DNA from: Candidatus Zipacnadia bacterium
GTDB taxonomy: Bacteria > Armatimonadota > Zipacnadia > Zipacnadales > UBA5352
Assembly: GCA_029821735.1 (NCBI GenBank)
Contig: JALGSU010000001.1
Coordinates: forward strand, 62,001-126,000
DNA length: 64,000 bases
Reading direction: 5' to 3'
Positions 36,627-45,447 of this stretch are shown here, piece by piece. The translations under genes and the position numbers were made by a program. A model generated the notes under the pieces. It searched no databases. It was not told the origin of the DNA and was given only the letters and a program-made list of their open reading frames with translations. Position 1 is the stretch's first letter. Every line of letters begins with the position of its first letter.

Positions 36627-36947
36627 CCCCCGACGAGAAGTGCGTCACGTATCCTTAAAGGGCCGGAAACTTGCGTTGGCGGGCGGCGGTGTGCTATAAT
36701 CCGCCGCGAATAGCGCCTTCTCGCGGCGACCGCGCGGGCTGTGGCAGAGGATCCGGCGTTAATTATTCTACATGTACTGCCTCGCTCTTACGCAGATGGA
36801 GGAGTGAGGCGCGCAGGGAAGCATAGCTGTGGCGGGAGAAGACAGGCGGAGGCTGGTGAGGCGGACCCGCGTGTATCGGGGTGGGGCGCGTGGCCAAATA
36901 GATAGAGCAAGACGAACGCAGCCGAGTTGAAGGCCAGGGGAGTGATT
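36627..36947 (+). other. Intergenic region with promoter and long leader
   Basis: This 321-bp stretch is the only gap over 300 bp. It holds the promoter described separately at 36671-36700 and then about 240 nt of predicted 5' leader before the large exported protein. The leader has several G-rich segments able to pair with C-rich ones, but I find no match to a known riboswitch. AGGGGAG at 36936-36942 is the ribosome-binding site. The left 40 bp may contain the end of the coaE transcript: a short GC hairpin (CCCCGC/GCGGGG) overlaps the coaE 3' end. Confidence 0.5.
36671..36700 (+). promoter_or_regulatory. Sigma-70 promoter with extended -10 upstream of the exported-protein cluster
   Basis: TTGCGT (36671-36676) and a perfect TATAAT (36695-36700) are 18 bp apart, and TGC precedes the -10 directly. 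It would start transcription near 36707, about 240 nt before the coding start. Confidence 0.7.
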
Positions 36948-39900
36948 GTGTTGCAGAAGGATCGTCTCCTTCTGACACGTTCGGTAGTCCTAGTGGCCGC
37001 ACTAATCATGCTGACGTCAGTAGCCTCCCTGAGTGCCCCGGAGCGCTCCCGGCAGCTTGTCAGTGACCGGATTCTCTCGCTCGGCCAAGGTGCGCAGTCG
37101 TCTGACTATGTACATAGGTACATAGGTATGGGGCGCCCGGACCTCTTCTCGCAAGCTTCGCTCAAGCAGGGAGCGGGCCCCAATCCGGACATTCAGTTGA
37201 CGACAACTGCGAGCGCGAGCGACGAGCTGTCGGCGAACTCGGCCCCGTATGGCGAGTTGAACCGCATCGTCATCTCGAGCAATGGCGTGGATCTCGACGG
37301 CAACGGTCAGTTCGACGAGGGCGAGACGACGGCGGACGGTTCCTTCGACCTCTGGCAGTTGCGCGTAGACGGCACCTTCGCCACCCAGTTGACGAACATG
37401 GCCGGGGACGAGACCACACCTGCTTACGACCCCGGCGGCCGTCTGGTAGCATTCTCCAGCGACGCCTCCGGTGTGTGGCAGATATACACCGTCGAAGTAT
37501 TGACCGGTACCATCACCCAGATTACGGCGACGCCCGGCAACAAGTACCACCCCTCGTGGTCGCCGGATGGCAACTGGCTCGTCTTCAGTGGCGACCTGAA
37601 CGGCAACCGCGACCTGTTCACGATGCGGGCCGATGGTTCGTCCGTACCGACCCAGATCACGAACAACCCCGCTGATGAGACACAGCCAACGTGGGCCCCG
37701 ATCCCAGCCCTGGCCACGCCGATCATGTTTGTCCGGTCAACCGCGACGGGCAGCGCGATCTTTGCGATCAGTTCCACCGGCGTCAACGAGACGCAGCTCA
37801 GTAACGGTGGCGGCGACCCAGGCGCGAAGGATATTGACCCTGCCTGGCGGCATAACGGCGCTATGATAGCGTTTGCGTCCGACCGCCTGGGCGCTGGCGA
37901 TTCGACGCGGGACTACAACATCTATACGATGGGGTCGGGTGGCGAACTGACCATCGCGGCCACGCCGCGCACCAAGCTGGACCCGAGCGATCCGACCAGC
38001 GCGGACCCGACCGATACCTACGACGACTACCACCCCTGCTTCAATCCCGGTCTGAACCCGCGGCAGCCGGTCCGAATCTTCTTCACCTCAGACCGACCTG
38101 ATCTGCTTGGCGCCGAGCCCGACATCTGGCGCCTCGAGGTCAGCGACCCGGTACCGCCCGAACTCGTCGATCTGCCCTCAGTGGGCAATACGGTTGGCAA
38201 CGGCAGGTACGTGGCGCCAGGTTCCGATGCAATTATATCGGTGCCGGTCTTCGACAGGGACAGCGGAGTTGCGCTCGTTACCGCGGAGTTCAAGGACCCG
38301 GACTCGGCCGAGGACGACAGCCAGGGAATCGACCACAAGCTGTTCGACTGGTACCTAGGCGAGGAATTGTCTCGAAGTGGCCTCGTAGGTGACGTTGCGG
38401 TCGAAGTTGACTGCGATACGGTGGGGCAGGCCGCGTTGGTGGACGACGGAACTGGCGTCGACGCTGTCGCAGGCGACGGGATCTTCACCGGAGCGTGGAC
38501 CACGCCGGCGTCTCCCAGCGACTTCATCATCGACATCCACGTCCAGGATAATGCGGGCAACCCGTTCGAATACGATGACATCTACGGCCTGACTACTCAG
38601 GTCTTCCAGCCCAAGTACAACGCTCTCCTGGTCGATGACTACTGTGAGGGCCAGGCTTTCATCTACCAGGCCAGCGGTGCGAACAACGACCTGCCGACCG
38701 CCTTCCCCGTGGAGAGCTACTACACCACCAACCCTGGCGGGGCGGCCAACGCGGCGCTCAACACCTTCCGTGATGGCGTGAGCGGCGGAGGGTACCTCGG
38801 CGAAGACTACGACGTATGGCGGATAATCTGCCGCGGGCCGATCACTATCACCGACCTCATTTACTACCTTCCCACCAAAGAAGTTCAACTGACGGTTCCG
38901 GATCTGACCGGGACACGTGAGGTGCTGATCGCGGACAGAGCAATCGTCTGGGCTGCGCCACACACGGGTGACACATGGGTAGCCCCGGGCAGCCTGGTGG
39001 ACGCGACAACACAGGCGACGCTCTCGACGTTCCTGGACCGTGGCGGACGGATGATGATCTCCGGGCAGGACATTGGCTTTGCCCTGACGCTCAATGGCAC
39101 GGTGCAGAATAACTTCTTTGCCAACTACCTCCATGCGACATTCGTACGGGATTCCGCTGGCGGAGCTTGGACCTCAGTCCCCGGCGGCGGGCACCCCGCA
39201 GTGGTGGGGACGGCAGGCGACCCGGTTACTTCGCAGCCGTTTGGCGGGCACTATCAATACACTCCGGATGACTTCGCGACCGGTCGGTGGATCAGGAACA
39301 ATATCCTGTGGCTCAACGACTGCGCCGTCTGGAGCGAATGGGCGGACGTGATCGGGGCAGCCTCCGACGCGGTCGTTACCCACTCGTACGGTGGCGGGAG
39401 CGGGGGCCTGCGCTATAACCAGCCGGGCGGCGGGTACCGTGTGGTGTACTTCGCGTGGGGCTTCGAACAGACCAATCGAGAATACTACCCAACGAGCCCG
39501 AACAACGAGTGGGGCGACTGTAAGAACCACCGCTCGAAGCTCCTGCACAACACGCTGTGCTGGCTGCGCAGCGCGGGCTTCCAAGGGCGAGTCCTCTCCA
39601 TCAGCGACGGCAACCAGCCCATCAATGATCCGACGCCGATCGTTCAGATACTCAGTGGCGGCACGATAGTCGCGGCCGTCGAGTGCGAGGAAGACGGGCG
39701 ATATGTCCTTGGCGGGATACCGCCGGGCAACTACTCACTGAGCGCCTACCGGCCGGGCTTCCAGATTGACCACGCCGAAGCTGCGACAGCGCACGGCGGT
39801 CTGAACTACCCGGTGCAGGACTTCGCGATTGTGCGGGCTGAGCCTGGCGCGATCCGTGGGACCGTAACATCACAGGCAACGGGAGACCCGCTAGCGACAG

Positions 39901-42014
39901 TTCAGGTGTGCGTCTATGCCCAGCCTGAGGCAGTCGACGCAGACGACGACGGAGTACCGGACCCAATCGACCCGGACGAACTGGGTGCTCTGATCGCGTG
40001 TGACGTGACGGCCGCCGATGGCAGCTACATGATCGGTGACGTCCCGCCCGGTGAAGTCATCATAGTTGCGGACGGGAGCGTCATCGGCTACGGCACGAGC
40101 AAGTTGCCGGCGACGGTCACAAGCGGCAACACGCTGACGATTGACCTGGTACTGGATGCGGCGCCGGGGACGATCCTGGCAACGGTAACTGACGATCAGA
40201 CTAACCCTATCGAGAACGCGTTGGTCGAGGCAATGGACGCCGGCACGCTCGTTGCGAGCGGCCGGACGGACCAACTTGGCCAGGTTTCACTCACAGTACC
40301 GCCAGGCAACTACGAGGTCGCGGCTGAGGCATCTGGCTACGGTCGCTCGGCTGACCAACTCGTAGCGTCCGACGCAGGCCAGGAGACGCCCGTGACGATT
40401 GTGCTGCAGGCGGAGGCCCCCGGGCTTGGTCTGTCGGGCACGATCACGCGAGCGGTCAGTGGCGAGGCCGTCGGCGGCGTGACGGTGGAACTACTCGTTG
40501 GCGGCACGATCATCGACACGACGGTCACTTCCGCGATCGTCACGGATCCGGGTGGCGGCGGTAGGTCCTACAACTACCGCTTCGCGAATCCGCCGACGGG
40601 CCAAGTGATGGTGCGCCCGAACCCGATCGGGTTCAGCGTGAGCCCGCCGCAGCGGCTCGAGACAGTCGTGACGGGCGCGGAGATCGAGGGCGTTGACTTC
40701 GGGCTCAGCAGCATCAGGACATTCCCGGTCGGGCTGCAGCTCATCTCGCTACCTTACGACTATCCGCTGGTGGACCCGGCGACGCTCCTCGGGATACCGC
40801 CAGGCGAGATGGAGTTCGCGGCATACGAGCCCAACGATGATCGCTACCATATATATCCAGGCGCGCCGGCGGACAGGTTCCGCCTGGGCTCTGGGTACTG
40901 GCTCAAGCTTGACGAGATGCGCGAGCTCTCGCAGGAGGGCACAGAGGCTACCGACGTGTTCGAGGTGGCCCTGAACGCCGGCCGCAGCGGCTGGAATCTG
41001 GTCGGGTGTTTCTTCACCGAGCCGACTGACTTCTATGCGTTGAGCGTGCGCGACAGCAGCGGAGTCGTGCGCACGATGCAGCAGGCGATGGCTGCCGGTC
41101 TGATACGCAGCGCGCTCTTTGCCTACGTTGTGGGCGGGTACCAGACGTCGGCCGTCATGGAGCCGTTCGTGGGCTACTGGCTCAACGTCGGTGCGGATGT
41201 AACGATCATTGGTGATCGGAACATGGTCACGCTGGCCGCAGGCGAAAGCGCTTCGCGACCGGCCGTGGTCGCTCCGGCAGATGGCTGGCTTGCGCCGCTG
41301 GTCGTGAGTTCCGGCGGTATGATGGACCAGTCGACATGGATCGGATGTGCAGCCGCTGCTCAGGATGGTTTCGACGTCGGCGTCGACATGCCGAAGCCGC
41401 CGGCGGCAGGTATTGGCGCATCCGTGTATGCCGCGATCAAGCATGACGATTGGGGCAACGCCAACGGTGCTTACGCGGTTGATGTGCGCTCGAGTGCCGC
41501 GCGCAATCCGCAGTGGACGATCACTATAAGTGCGAGCGGTGCGGGTGACACAGTCACGGTCCGATGGCCCGACCTCTCGGGCATCCCCGCGATCTCGCGA
41601 CCGATACTCAGCGATCCAGTGACCGGCGAACGGGTATATATGCGAACATCATCAGCGTATGAGTTCACGCTGCGTGAGGGCGCAAGGGACTTGGTCGTCG
41701 AGTTGGCGACAGGCGAGGACATGCTGGCTGTGGCGGGTCTGTCGGCAAGTAGCGCTGGCGGCGCGGTGGGCGTAGCCTACACGCTCTCGGCTGACGCAGC
41801 GGTGGATGTGCAGGTCATGAACATGAGCGGTCGCCTTGTGCAGCAGGTCGCGTCGGGTGTCGCGCAGACGGCAGGGCTGCAACAGGTGGTGTGGAATGGC
41901 CGCGGGCGCAATGGGACAACCACGCCGAACGGCATGTATCTGGTGGTCGTGAATGCGCGGACCGAGGATGGGCGGACGGCGAAGGCCGTGGCACCGCTTA
42001 TGCTGAAACGTTAG
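36948..42014 (+). CDS. Large exported multidomain protein: PD40 propeller, carboxypeptidase-regulatory domains, shared C-terminal module
   Basis: About 1688 residues with an N-terminal signal or anchor (SVVLVAALIMLTSVASLSA). Order: TolB/PD40-type propeller repeats (about 90-370, e.g. PSWSPDGNWLVFSGDLNGNRDLF), a beta domain (about 410-540), a GATase-like alpha/beta region (about 555-790, LVDDYCEGQAF and MMISGQDIGFAL), four CarboxypepD_reg-like domains (about 878-1250), then the module also found in the proteins at 45448 and 48838 (about 1259-1590, with VYMRTSSAYEF), and a FlgD-like Ig domain (about 1595-1688, VQVMNMSGRLVQQV ... GMYLVVVNA). Start GTG 36948 or TTG 36951 follows AGGGGAG; TTG 36927 lies before it. 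It is probably displayed on or released from the surface. Enzymatic activity is not evident. Confidence 0.7.
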   Translation: MLQKDRLLLTRSVVLVAALIMLTSVASLSAPERSRQLVSDRILSLGQGAQSSDYVHRYIGMGRPDLFSQASLKQGAGPNPDIQLTTTASASDELSANSAPYGELNRIVISSNGVDLDGNGQFDEGETTADGSFDLWQLRVDGTFATQLTNMAGDETTPAYDPGGRLVAFSSDASGVWQIYTVEVLTGTITQITATPGNKYHPSWSPDGNWLVFSGDLNGNRDLFTMRADGSSVPTQITNNPADETQPTWAPIPALATPIMFVRSTATGSAIFAISSTGVNETQLSNGGGDPGAKDIDPAWRHNGAMIAFASDRLGAGDSTRDYNIYTMGSGGELTIAATPRTKLDPSDPTSADPTDTYDDYHPCFNPGLNPRQPVRIFFTSDRPDLLGAEPDIWRLEVSDPVPPELVDLPSVGNTVGNGRYVAPGSDAIISVPVFDRDSGVALVTAEFKDPDSAEDDSQGIDHKLFDWYLGEELSRSGLVGDVAVEVDCDTVGQAALVDDGTGVDAVAGDGIFTGAWTTPASPSDFIIDIHVQDNAGNPFEYDDIYGLTTQVFQPKYNALLVDDYCEGQAFIYQASGANNDLPTAFPVESYYTTNPGGAANAALNTFRDGVSGGGYLGEDYDVWRIICRGPITITDLIYYLPTKEVQLTVPDLTGTREVLIADRAIVWAAPHTGDTWVAPGSLVDATTQATLSTFLDRGGRMMISGQDIGFALTLNGTVQNNFFANYLHATFVRDSAGGAWTSVPGGGHPAVVGTAGDPVTSQPFGGHYQYTPDDFATGRWIRNNILWLNDCAVWSEWADVIGAASDAVVTHSYGGGSGGLRYNQPGGGYRVVYFAWGFEQTNREYYPTSPNNEWGDCKNHRSKLLHNTLCWLRSAGFQGRVLSISDGNQPINDPTPIVQILSGGTIVAAVECEEDGRYVLGGIPPGNYSLSAYRPGFQIDHAEAATAHGGLNYPVQDFAIVRAEPGAIRGTVTSQATGDPLATVQVCVYAQPEAVDADDDGVPDPIDPDELGALIACDVTAADGSYMIGDVPPGEVIIVADGSVIGYGTSKLPATVTSGNTLTIDLVLDAAPGTILATVTDDQTNPIENALVEAMDAGTLVASGRTDQLGQVSLTVPPGNYEVAAEASGYGRSADQLVASDAGQETPVTIVLQAEAPGLGLSGTITRAVSGEAVGGVTVELLVGGTIIDTTVTSAIVTDPGGGGRSYNYRFANPPTGQVMVRPNPIGFSVSPPQRLETVVTGAEIEGVDFGLSSIRTFPVGLQLISLPYDYPLVDPATLLGIPPGEMEFAAYEPNDDRYHIYPGAPADRFRLGSGYWLKLDEMRELSQEGTEATDVFEVALNAGRSGWNLVGCFFTEPTDFYALSVRDSSGVVRTMQQAMAAGLIRSALFAYVVGGYQTSAVMEPFVGYWLNVGADVTIIGDRNMVTLAAGESASRPAVVAPADGWLAPLVVSSGGMMDQSTWIGCAAAAQDGFDVGVDMPKPPAAGIGASVYAAIKHDDWGNANGAYAVDVRSSAARNPQWTITISASGAGDTVTVRWPDLSGIPAISRPILSDPVTGERVYMRTSSAYEFTLREGARDLVVELATGEDMLAVAGLSASSAGGAVGVAYTLSADAAVDVQVMNMSGRLVQQVASGVAQTAGLQQVVWNGRGRNGTTTPNGMYLVVVNARTEDGRTAKAVAPLMLKR

Positions 42015-42077
42015 GGCAACTCGCCGTGGCCCTGGGAGCGGACGGCAGGTGAGCTGGCAGGGCTTCGGATTGTTGGT

Positions 42078-42107
42078 TTGCATGGTACACAAGCTGTGTG
42101 CTATACT
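42078..42107 (+). promoter_or_regulatory. Sigma-70 promoter with extended -10
   Basis: TTGCAT (42078-42083) and TATACT (42102-42107) with an 18-bp spacer; TGC precedes the -10. It lies 50 bp before the start codon at 42157 and closely resembles the promoter at 22166-22194. Confidence 0.65.
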
Positions 42108-42156
42108 TCGTGGAATTACTTGCAGTGGCCAAAGTGCCGGGAGGAGAGCCGGGCTA

Positions 42157-44055
42157 ATGCAGCGGCTACGCGATTGTGCAGTCTGGCAGTATCTCGCAAT
42201 GTTCGTCGCAGCTTCCATGGTTGTACCGTATGCGGTACTGAGCGTCCCGGTAACCGCAGAGGCCCAGTCGCAGATGATGTTCAAGAGCGCCGCCGTAGTG
42301 GTGTTGCCGATTCGTGATGCTTCCGGTGACAGCAATTCGGTGGACAGCCAGAAGGCAACAGCGGCACTTGCGCTTGCTCTCGATGACTCCAAGGAGTTCA
42401 TCGTGACTCCAACGCGCGATCTGGACAGAGAGATGGCTGCGATGGGGCTTACGCCACCGCTCTCCGTGCCTGAGCAGACCCGGCTGGCGAAGCGGCTGAA
42501 GGTCGACAAGGTCCTCAGCGGCTACATCGGTTCACTGGCGGTTAACCAGTCAACCGGTCAGGTGAAGGTCCGCCTGGTGGTAGAGATGCTGGACACGGCC
42601 ACAGCCGAGGCACTGGATGGGGCTAACGCCGAGATCATGACCAAGTTAGTTCCCGGCTGGGGCGGCGAACGCAACCAAGTCGTCAACGAGGGGCTGCGAC
42701 AGGCTGCAGAGGCAGCGGTCACCAGCATGTTGACGGCGCGGACGCCCGTGGGCTTCGTAACGTCCGTCAGCAACCTCGGGCGCATAACCCTGAACATCGG
42801 GGCTGAGGACGGGATTCAAGCTGGTACGGAAATGGTCGTCATGCGGCCGATCTACCAGGCTGATCTTGGCGTAGTGAAGCTCGTTAAGATGGGCAAGATC
42901 GCTGTACGGGACGTGGAATCCGACATGGCGTTCGCCGCGCCGCTCAAGCGGGGGCGCGCGAAGGTCGGGGATCGGACGTACGCGCTGCACATGAACGTGG
43001 CGCGCGTAAAGTCCCATCAGCGGACCGTGAACACGAAGACGACGACCCAGCTCATAAGTGCTCTTGCTCTGGTCTTCGGTCTGTTCGCTGTTGGTGGTGG
43101 CGATCACACTGCGGGTCCACCGGCGAACGCGTCGGCGAGGCTGTTCCAGCAGTCGGCCGGTGACGAAGCGGTCATCAGGGTGAGGGTGCCGCACCAGTCC
43201 ATTCCGCTTACAGACCAAGTGTTCGCATGGCTCTTCTTCCGCCAGGAAGGTCAGCAGAACTTCCCGCTGAGTGCTGACAACCTGGTCGACATCTGGCCCG
43301 AGCCGAAACTCCCGAGCGAAGTCTGGGACGACGTTGCCGGGACCCGTGCCGATGTCGAGTTCGCCGCCAGCTACACATACATCAGTGCTGAGGGTGACGA
43401 AGAGGAAGTCGACGTGGACATCACCTACAACCATCCGCCGCTGTTGCCGGGCGGCACTTACTACTACAGAGTGCAGCGTGTCGTCGAGCCGGAGACGCGA
43501 GCCGGCAGCGGAGCGCCGATCGCAACCAGTCAGGTGAGCCCGATGCAGGTGTTTGAGCCGGCTGTCCTGGACGTGGATCCTGTCGAGGCGCTGAGCGAGG
43601 GCAGCAAGGCCACGAATCCGGTAACATACTTCAGTCCGGTGACGCTGCAGTCGCCAGATGCTGGCAGTCAGAACCAGTCAACGACGTCGATCACCTATAC
43701 ATGGACGACAACGCTTGGCGCGAACGAATACGCTCTGCAGATTTTCCCGGAGGACGATCCGAGCGGTCTGCGGAACCCGGACTATATGGTCACGTTGCGA
43801 CGTGACGCCAGCGGGACAATGAGCCAAACGTTCAGCGGCAGTTTTGCAGCGAACACACGCTACTACTGGCGTGTGGGCGCGCGACGAGCTGGCGAGGCAA
43901 CGCCGATGATGGCGAATGTCGAGGGCTGGCTCTTCAGCGAGATGCGAACATTCACGACGGCGGTCGCTCCGCCGCCGCCGCCAGGAACGAGCGCGGCCGC
44001 AGCCGGACAGCACGTTTTCAGCGGCTCGTCAGGTCTCCCGCGCTACGGTCACTAG
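42157..44055 (+). CDS. Exported FlgT/CsgG-like protein with fibronectin-type repeats
   Basis: ATG 42157 follows GGGAGGAGAG by about 9 nt; an upstream in-frame start would cover the promoter. Residues 1-36 are a signal peptide ending AEA. Residues 40-270 share the plan of the protein at 1763: an opening strand AAVVVLPIRDASGD, LAKRLKVDKVLSGYIGSLAVN, VKVRLVVEMLDTATAEAL, and a FlgT-C-like stretch ITLNIGAEDGIQAGTEMVVMR. A hydrophobic segment follows at about 300-315 (LISALALVFGLFAVGGG). The C-terminal half has two or three fibronectin-III-like domains (TYYYRVQRV; TRYYWRVGARR). Final residues are Pro/Ala-rich. Possibly an outer-membrane or periplasmic assembly factor for the neighbouring exported proteins (inference). 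Confidence 0.62.
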   Translation: MQRLRDCAVWQYLAMFVAASMVVPYAVLSVPVTAEAQSQMMFKSAAVVVLPIRDASGDSNSVDSQKATAALALALDDSKEFIVTPTRDLDREMAAMGLTPPLSVPEQTRLAKRLKVDKVLSGYIGSLAVNQSTGQVKVRLVVEMLDTATAEALDGANAEIMTKLVPGWGGERNQVVNEGLRQAAEAAVTSMLTARTPVGFVTSVSNLGRITLNIGAEDGIQAGTEMVVMRPIYQADLGVVKLVKMGKIAVRDVESDMAFAAPLKRGRAKVGDRTYALHMNVARVKSHQRTVNTKTTTQLISALALVFGLFAVGGGDHTAGPPANASARLFQQSAGDEAVIRVRVPHQSIPLTDQVFAWLFFRQEGQQNFPLSADNLVDIWPEPKLPSEVWDDVAGTRADVEFAASYTYISAEGDEEEVDVDITYNHPPLLPGGTYYYRVQRVVEPETRAGSGAPIATSQVSPMQVFEPAVLDVDPVEALSEGSKATNPVTYFSPVTLQSPDAGSQNQSTTSITYTWTTTLGANEYALQIFPEDDPSGLRNPDYMVTLRRDASGTMSQTFSGSFAANTRYYWRVGARRAGEATPMMANVEGWLFSEMRTFTTAVAPPPPPGTSAAAAGQHVFSGSSGLPRYGH

Positions 44056-44104
44056 AGAGCGGGTTCAGCGAGACAAGCGGCACGCTCCCACTGGGAGGGC
44101 CGAA

Positions 44105-45358
44105 ATGTCGGCCAGACGGCTACGGACTGGGGGAGTGTTGACAACAGGATTGATCGGGGTGCTATGCCTTGTGTCGCTGCACCCCGGCAGTTGCGGGGTG
44201 CGCGAGTGGACCGTAGTTGGTTACTTCGCAGGGGATGGTGATCTGGGTAAGGCGGTTGAGCGCTACCAGACGCAGATCCTCATGGGCGCAAGATTGGCAG
44301 GCTGGAACGCAGCCCTGCAAACCGATAGAACGAACAGATACGGTCGTCCGGCGGCCAGCAGGCAACTGCTGACATGGGATGAGGATCGGCCGGTTGCGTC
44401 AGAGGTGCCGCTGGCGAGCGCAGAGGGCGGCGTCGACATGGGCGCCGCGAGTACGCTGGCCGCAACATTGCGTTGGGCTCGCGAGGCAGCGCCGGCCGAA
44501 AAGTACGCCCTGATAGTTCTGGGGCACGGGAACGCTGTAGGCGATGGTCCAGAGGGGCGGGCAGCGGTCGCGACGGATGCGAGTGCCGCGAACGCGCTGA
44601 GCCCGGCGGAGCTCGCCGCTGGCCTTGAAGACGGGATGGGCGGCGAAGTCGTCGAAGTGGTGTTCCTTGACTGTTGCCACGGAGCCAGTCTAGAAACTGC
44701 CTTCATGCTGCGGCGGGGCGCGAAGTACATGTGCGCCTCCGGGGGGAGAGTGGCGAGCCCTGGCGTGCAATGGGCGAAGGTTCTGGCAGCGGCGGGGGAG
44801 AGCGGGGCGGCTGACGGGCGAGAATTGGTCCGCCAGACGTTGATCGCCGCGGGACCTGGCGGCACTGAGAATGAGGACGCGTTGCGTCTTACAGGGGTGG
44901 ACCTTGGTGCTCTGGATGAGGTGGCGGAAGCGTTGAGCCGCTTCGTTCAGGTCGCGACTGACGCGATTGCCGAGATAGCGCCGGTCGTTACCGAGGCGAG
45001 ATGCAGGGCAGAAGCATGGGAGCCCACGCCTGCCGTGGCGGACGCGAGCGGGTTTTTCGGGGCTTTGGGGCGCGGGACAGAAGACTTGCAGGTGGCCGAG
45101 GCGGCATTGGCGGTGTCGCGCGCCGTAGGCGCCTGTCAAACTGGTGGCGGGAGGGGCGACGCTGCAGGGAATGGAATTGGGATTTTTTTCCCGGGCGCGT
45201 TCCAGGAGATACCGGAGACTTACGGGGACTCGGAGGAGAGCCTCCCAGCAGCGACCGGTTGGAGTGAATTCATACAAGCGTACGGAGACAGGCTGCGGGG
45301 CCTCCTCGACAGGGCGGCGAGTGGTGAGGTGTCGTTGGAGGCGCAGACCGCAGGTTAG
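44105..45358 (+). CDS. Exported clostripain-like (C11) cysteine protease
   Basis: A 417-residue protein starting at ATG 44105 with GGGAGGG upstream and a signal peptide (GGVLTTGLIGVLCLVSLHPGSCG). The C11/caspase-like fold is shown by WTVVGYFAGDGDL near the start, the catalytic His141 in LIVLGHGNA, and the catalytic Cys191 in VVFLDCCHGASLETAF, followed by YMCASGGRVASPG. Clostripains cut after Arg or Lys, and C11/C25 relatives mature or attach secreted proteins in some export systems. Here the gene lies directly between genes for large exported proteins, so it may process them; that is inference. Self-cleavage sites cannot be judged. Confidence 0.8.
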   Translation: MSARRLRTGGVLTTGLIGVLCLVSLHPGSCGVREWTVVGYFAGDGDLGKAVERYQTQILMGARLAGWNAALQTDRTNRYGRPAASRQLLTWDEDRPVASEVPLASAEGGVDMGAASTLAATLRWAREAAPAEKYALIVLGHGNAVGDGPEGRAAVATDASAANALSPAELAAGLEDGMGGEVVEVVFLDCCHGASLETAFMLRRGAKYMCASGGRVASPGVQWAKVLAAAGESGAADGRELVRQTLIAAGPGGTENEDALRLTGVDLGALDEVAEALSRFVQVATDAIAEIAPVVTEARCRAEAWEPTPAVADASGFFGALGRGTEDLQVAEAALAVSRAVGACQTGGGRGDAAGNGIGIFFPGAFQEIPETYGDSEESLPAATGWSEFIQAYGDRLRGLLDRAASGEVSLEAQTAG

Positions 45359-45408
45359 CTGATGTGCAGACGTTCGTAGCGCACAGGATCGCAGCAACCG
45401 CTCCAATG

Positions 45409-45437
45409 CTGGTTTGCACCAGAGTGCAACCAGGAGG
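45409..45437 (+). promoter_or_regulatory. Hairpin touching the ribosome-binding site of the subtilase gene
   Basis: CTGGTTTGCA (45409-45418) can pair with TGCAACCAG (45425-45433) with one bulged T and a 6-nt loop. The right arm ends on the first two bases of AGGAGG (45432-45437), the Shine-Dalgarno for GTG 45448. It might tune translation; no known regulator is recognised. Confidence 0.35.
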
Positions 45438-45447
45438 ATGAGGCAAA

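Noticed and set aside
36772..36807. Eleven-codon open frame in the leader (starts ATGTACTGC)
   Set aside because: No ribosome-binding site and no run of regulatory codons; likely chance.
36701..36947. c-di-GMP riboswitch in the long leader
   Set aside because: The conserved core sequences of class I and II riboswitches are not found.
37104..37130. Short direct repeat (TACATAGG twice)
   Set aside because: Only two copies inside a coding region, with no element boundaries or other repeats.
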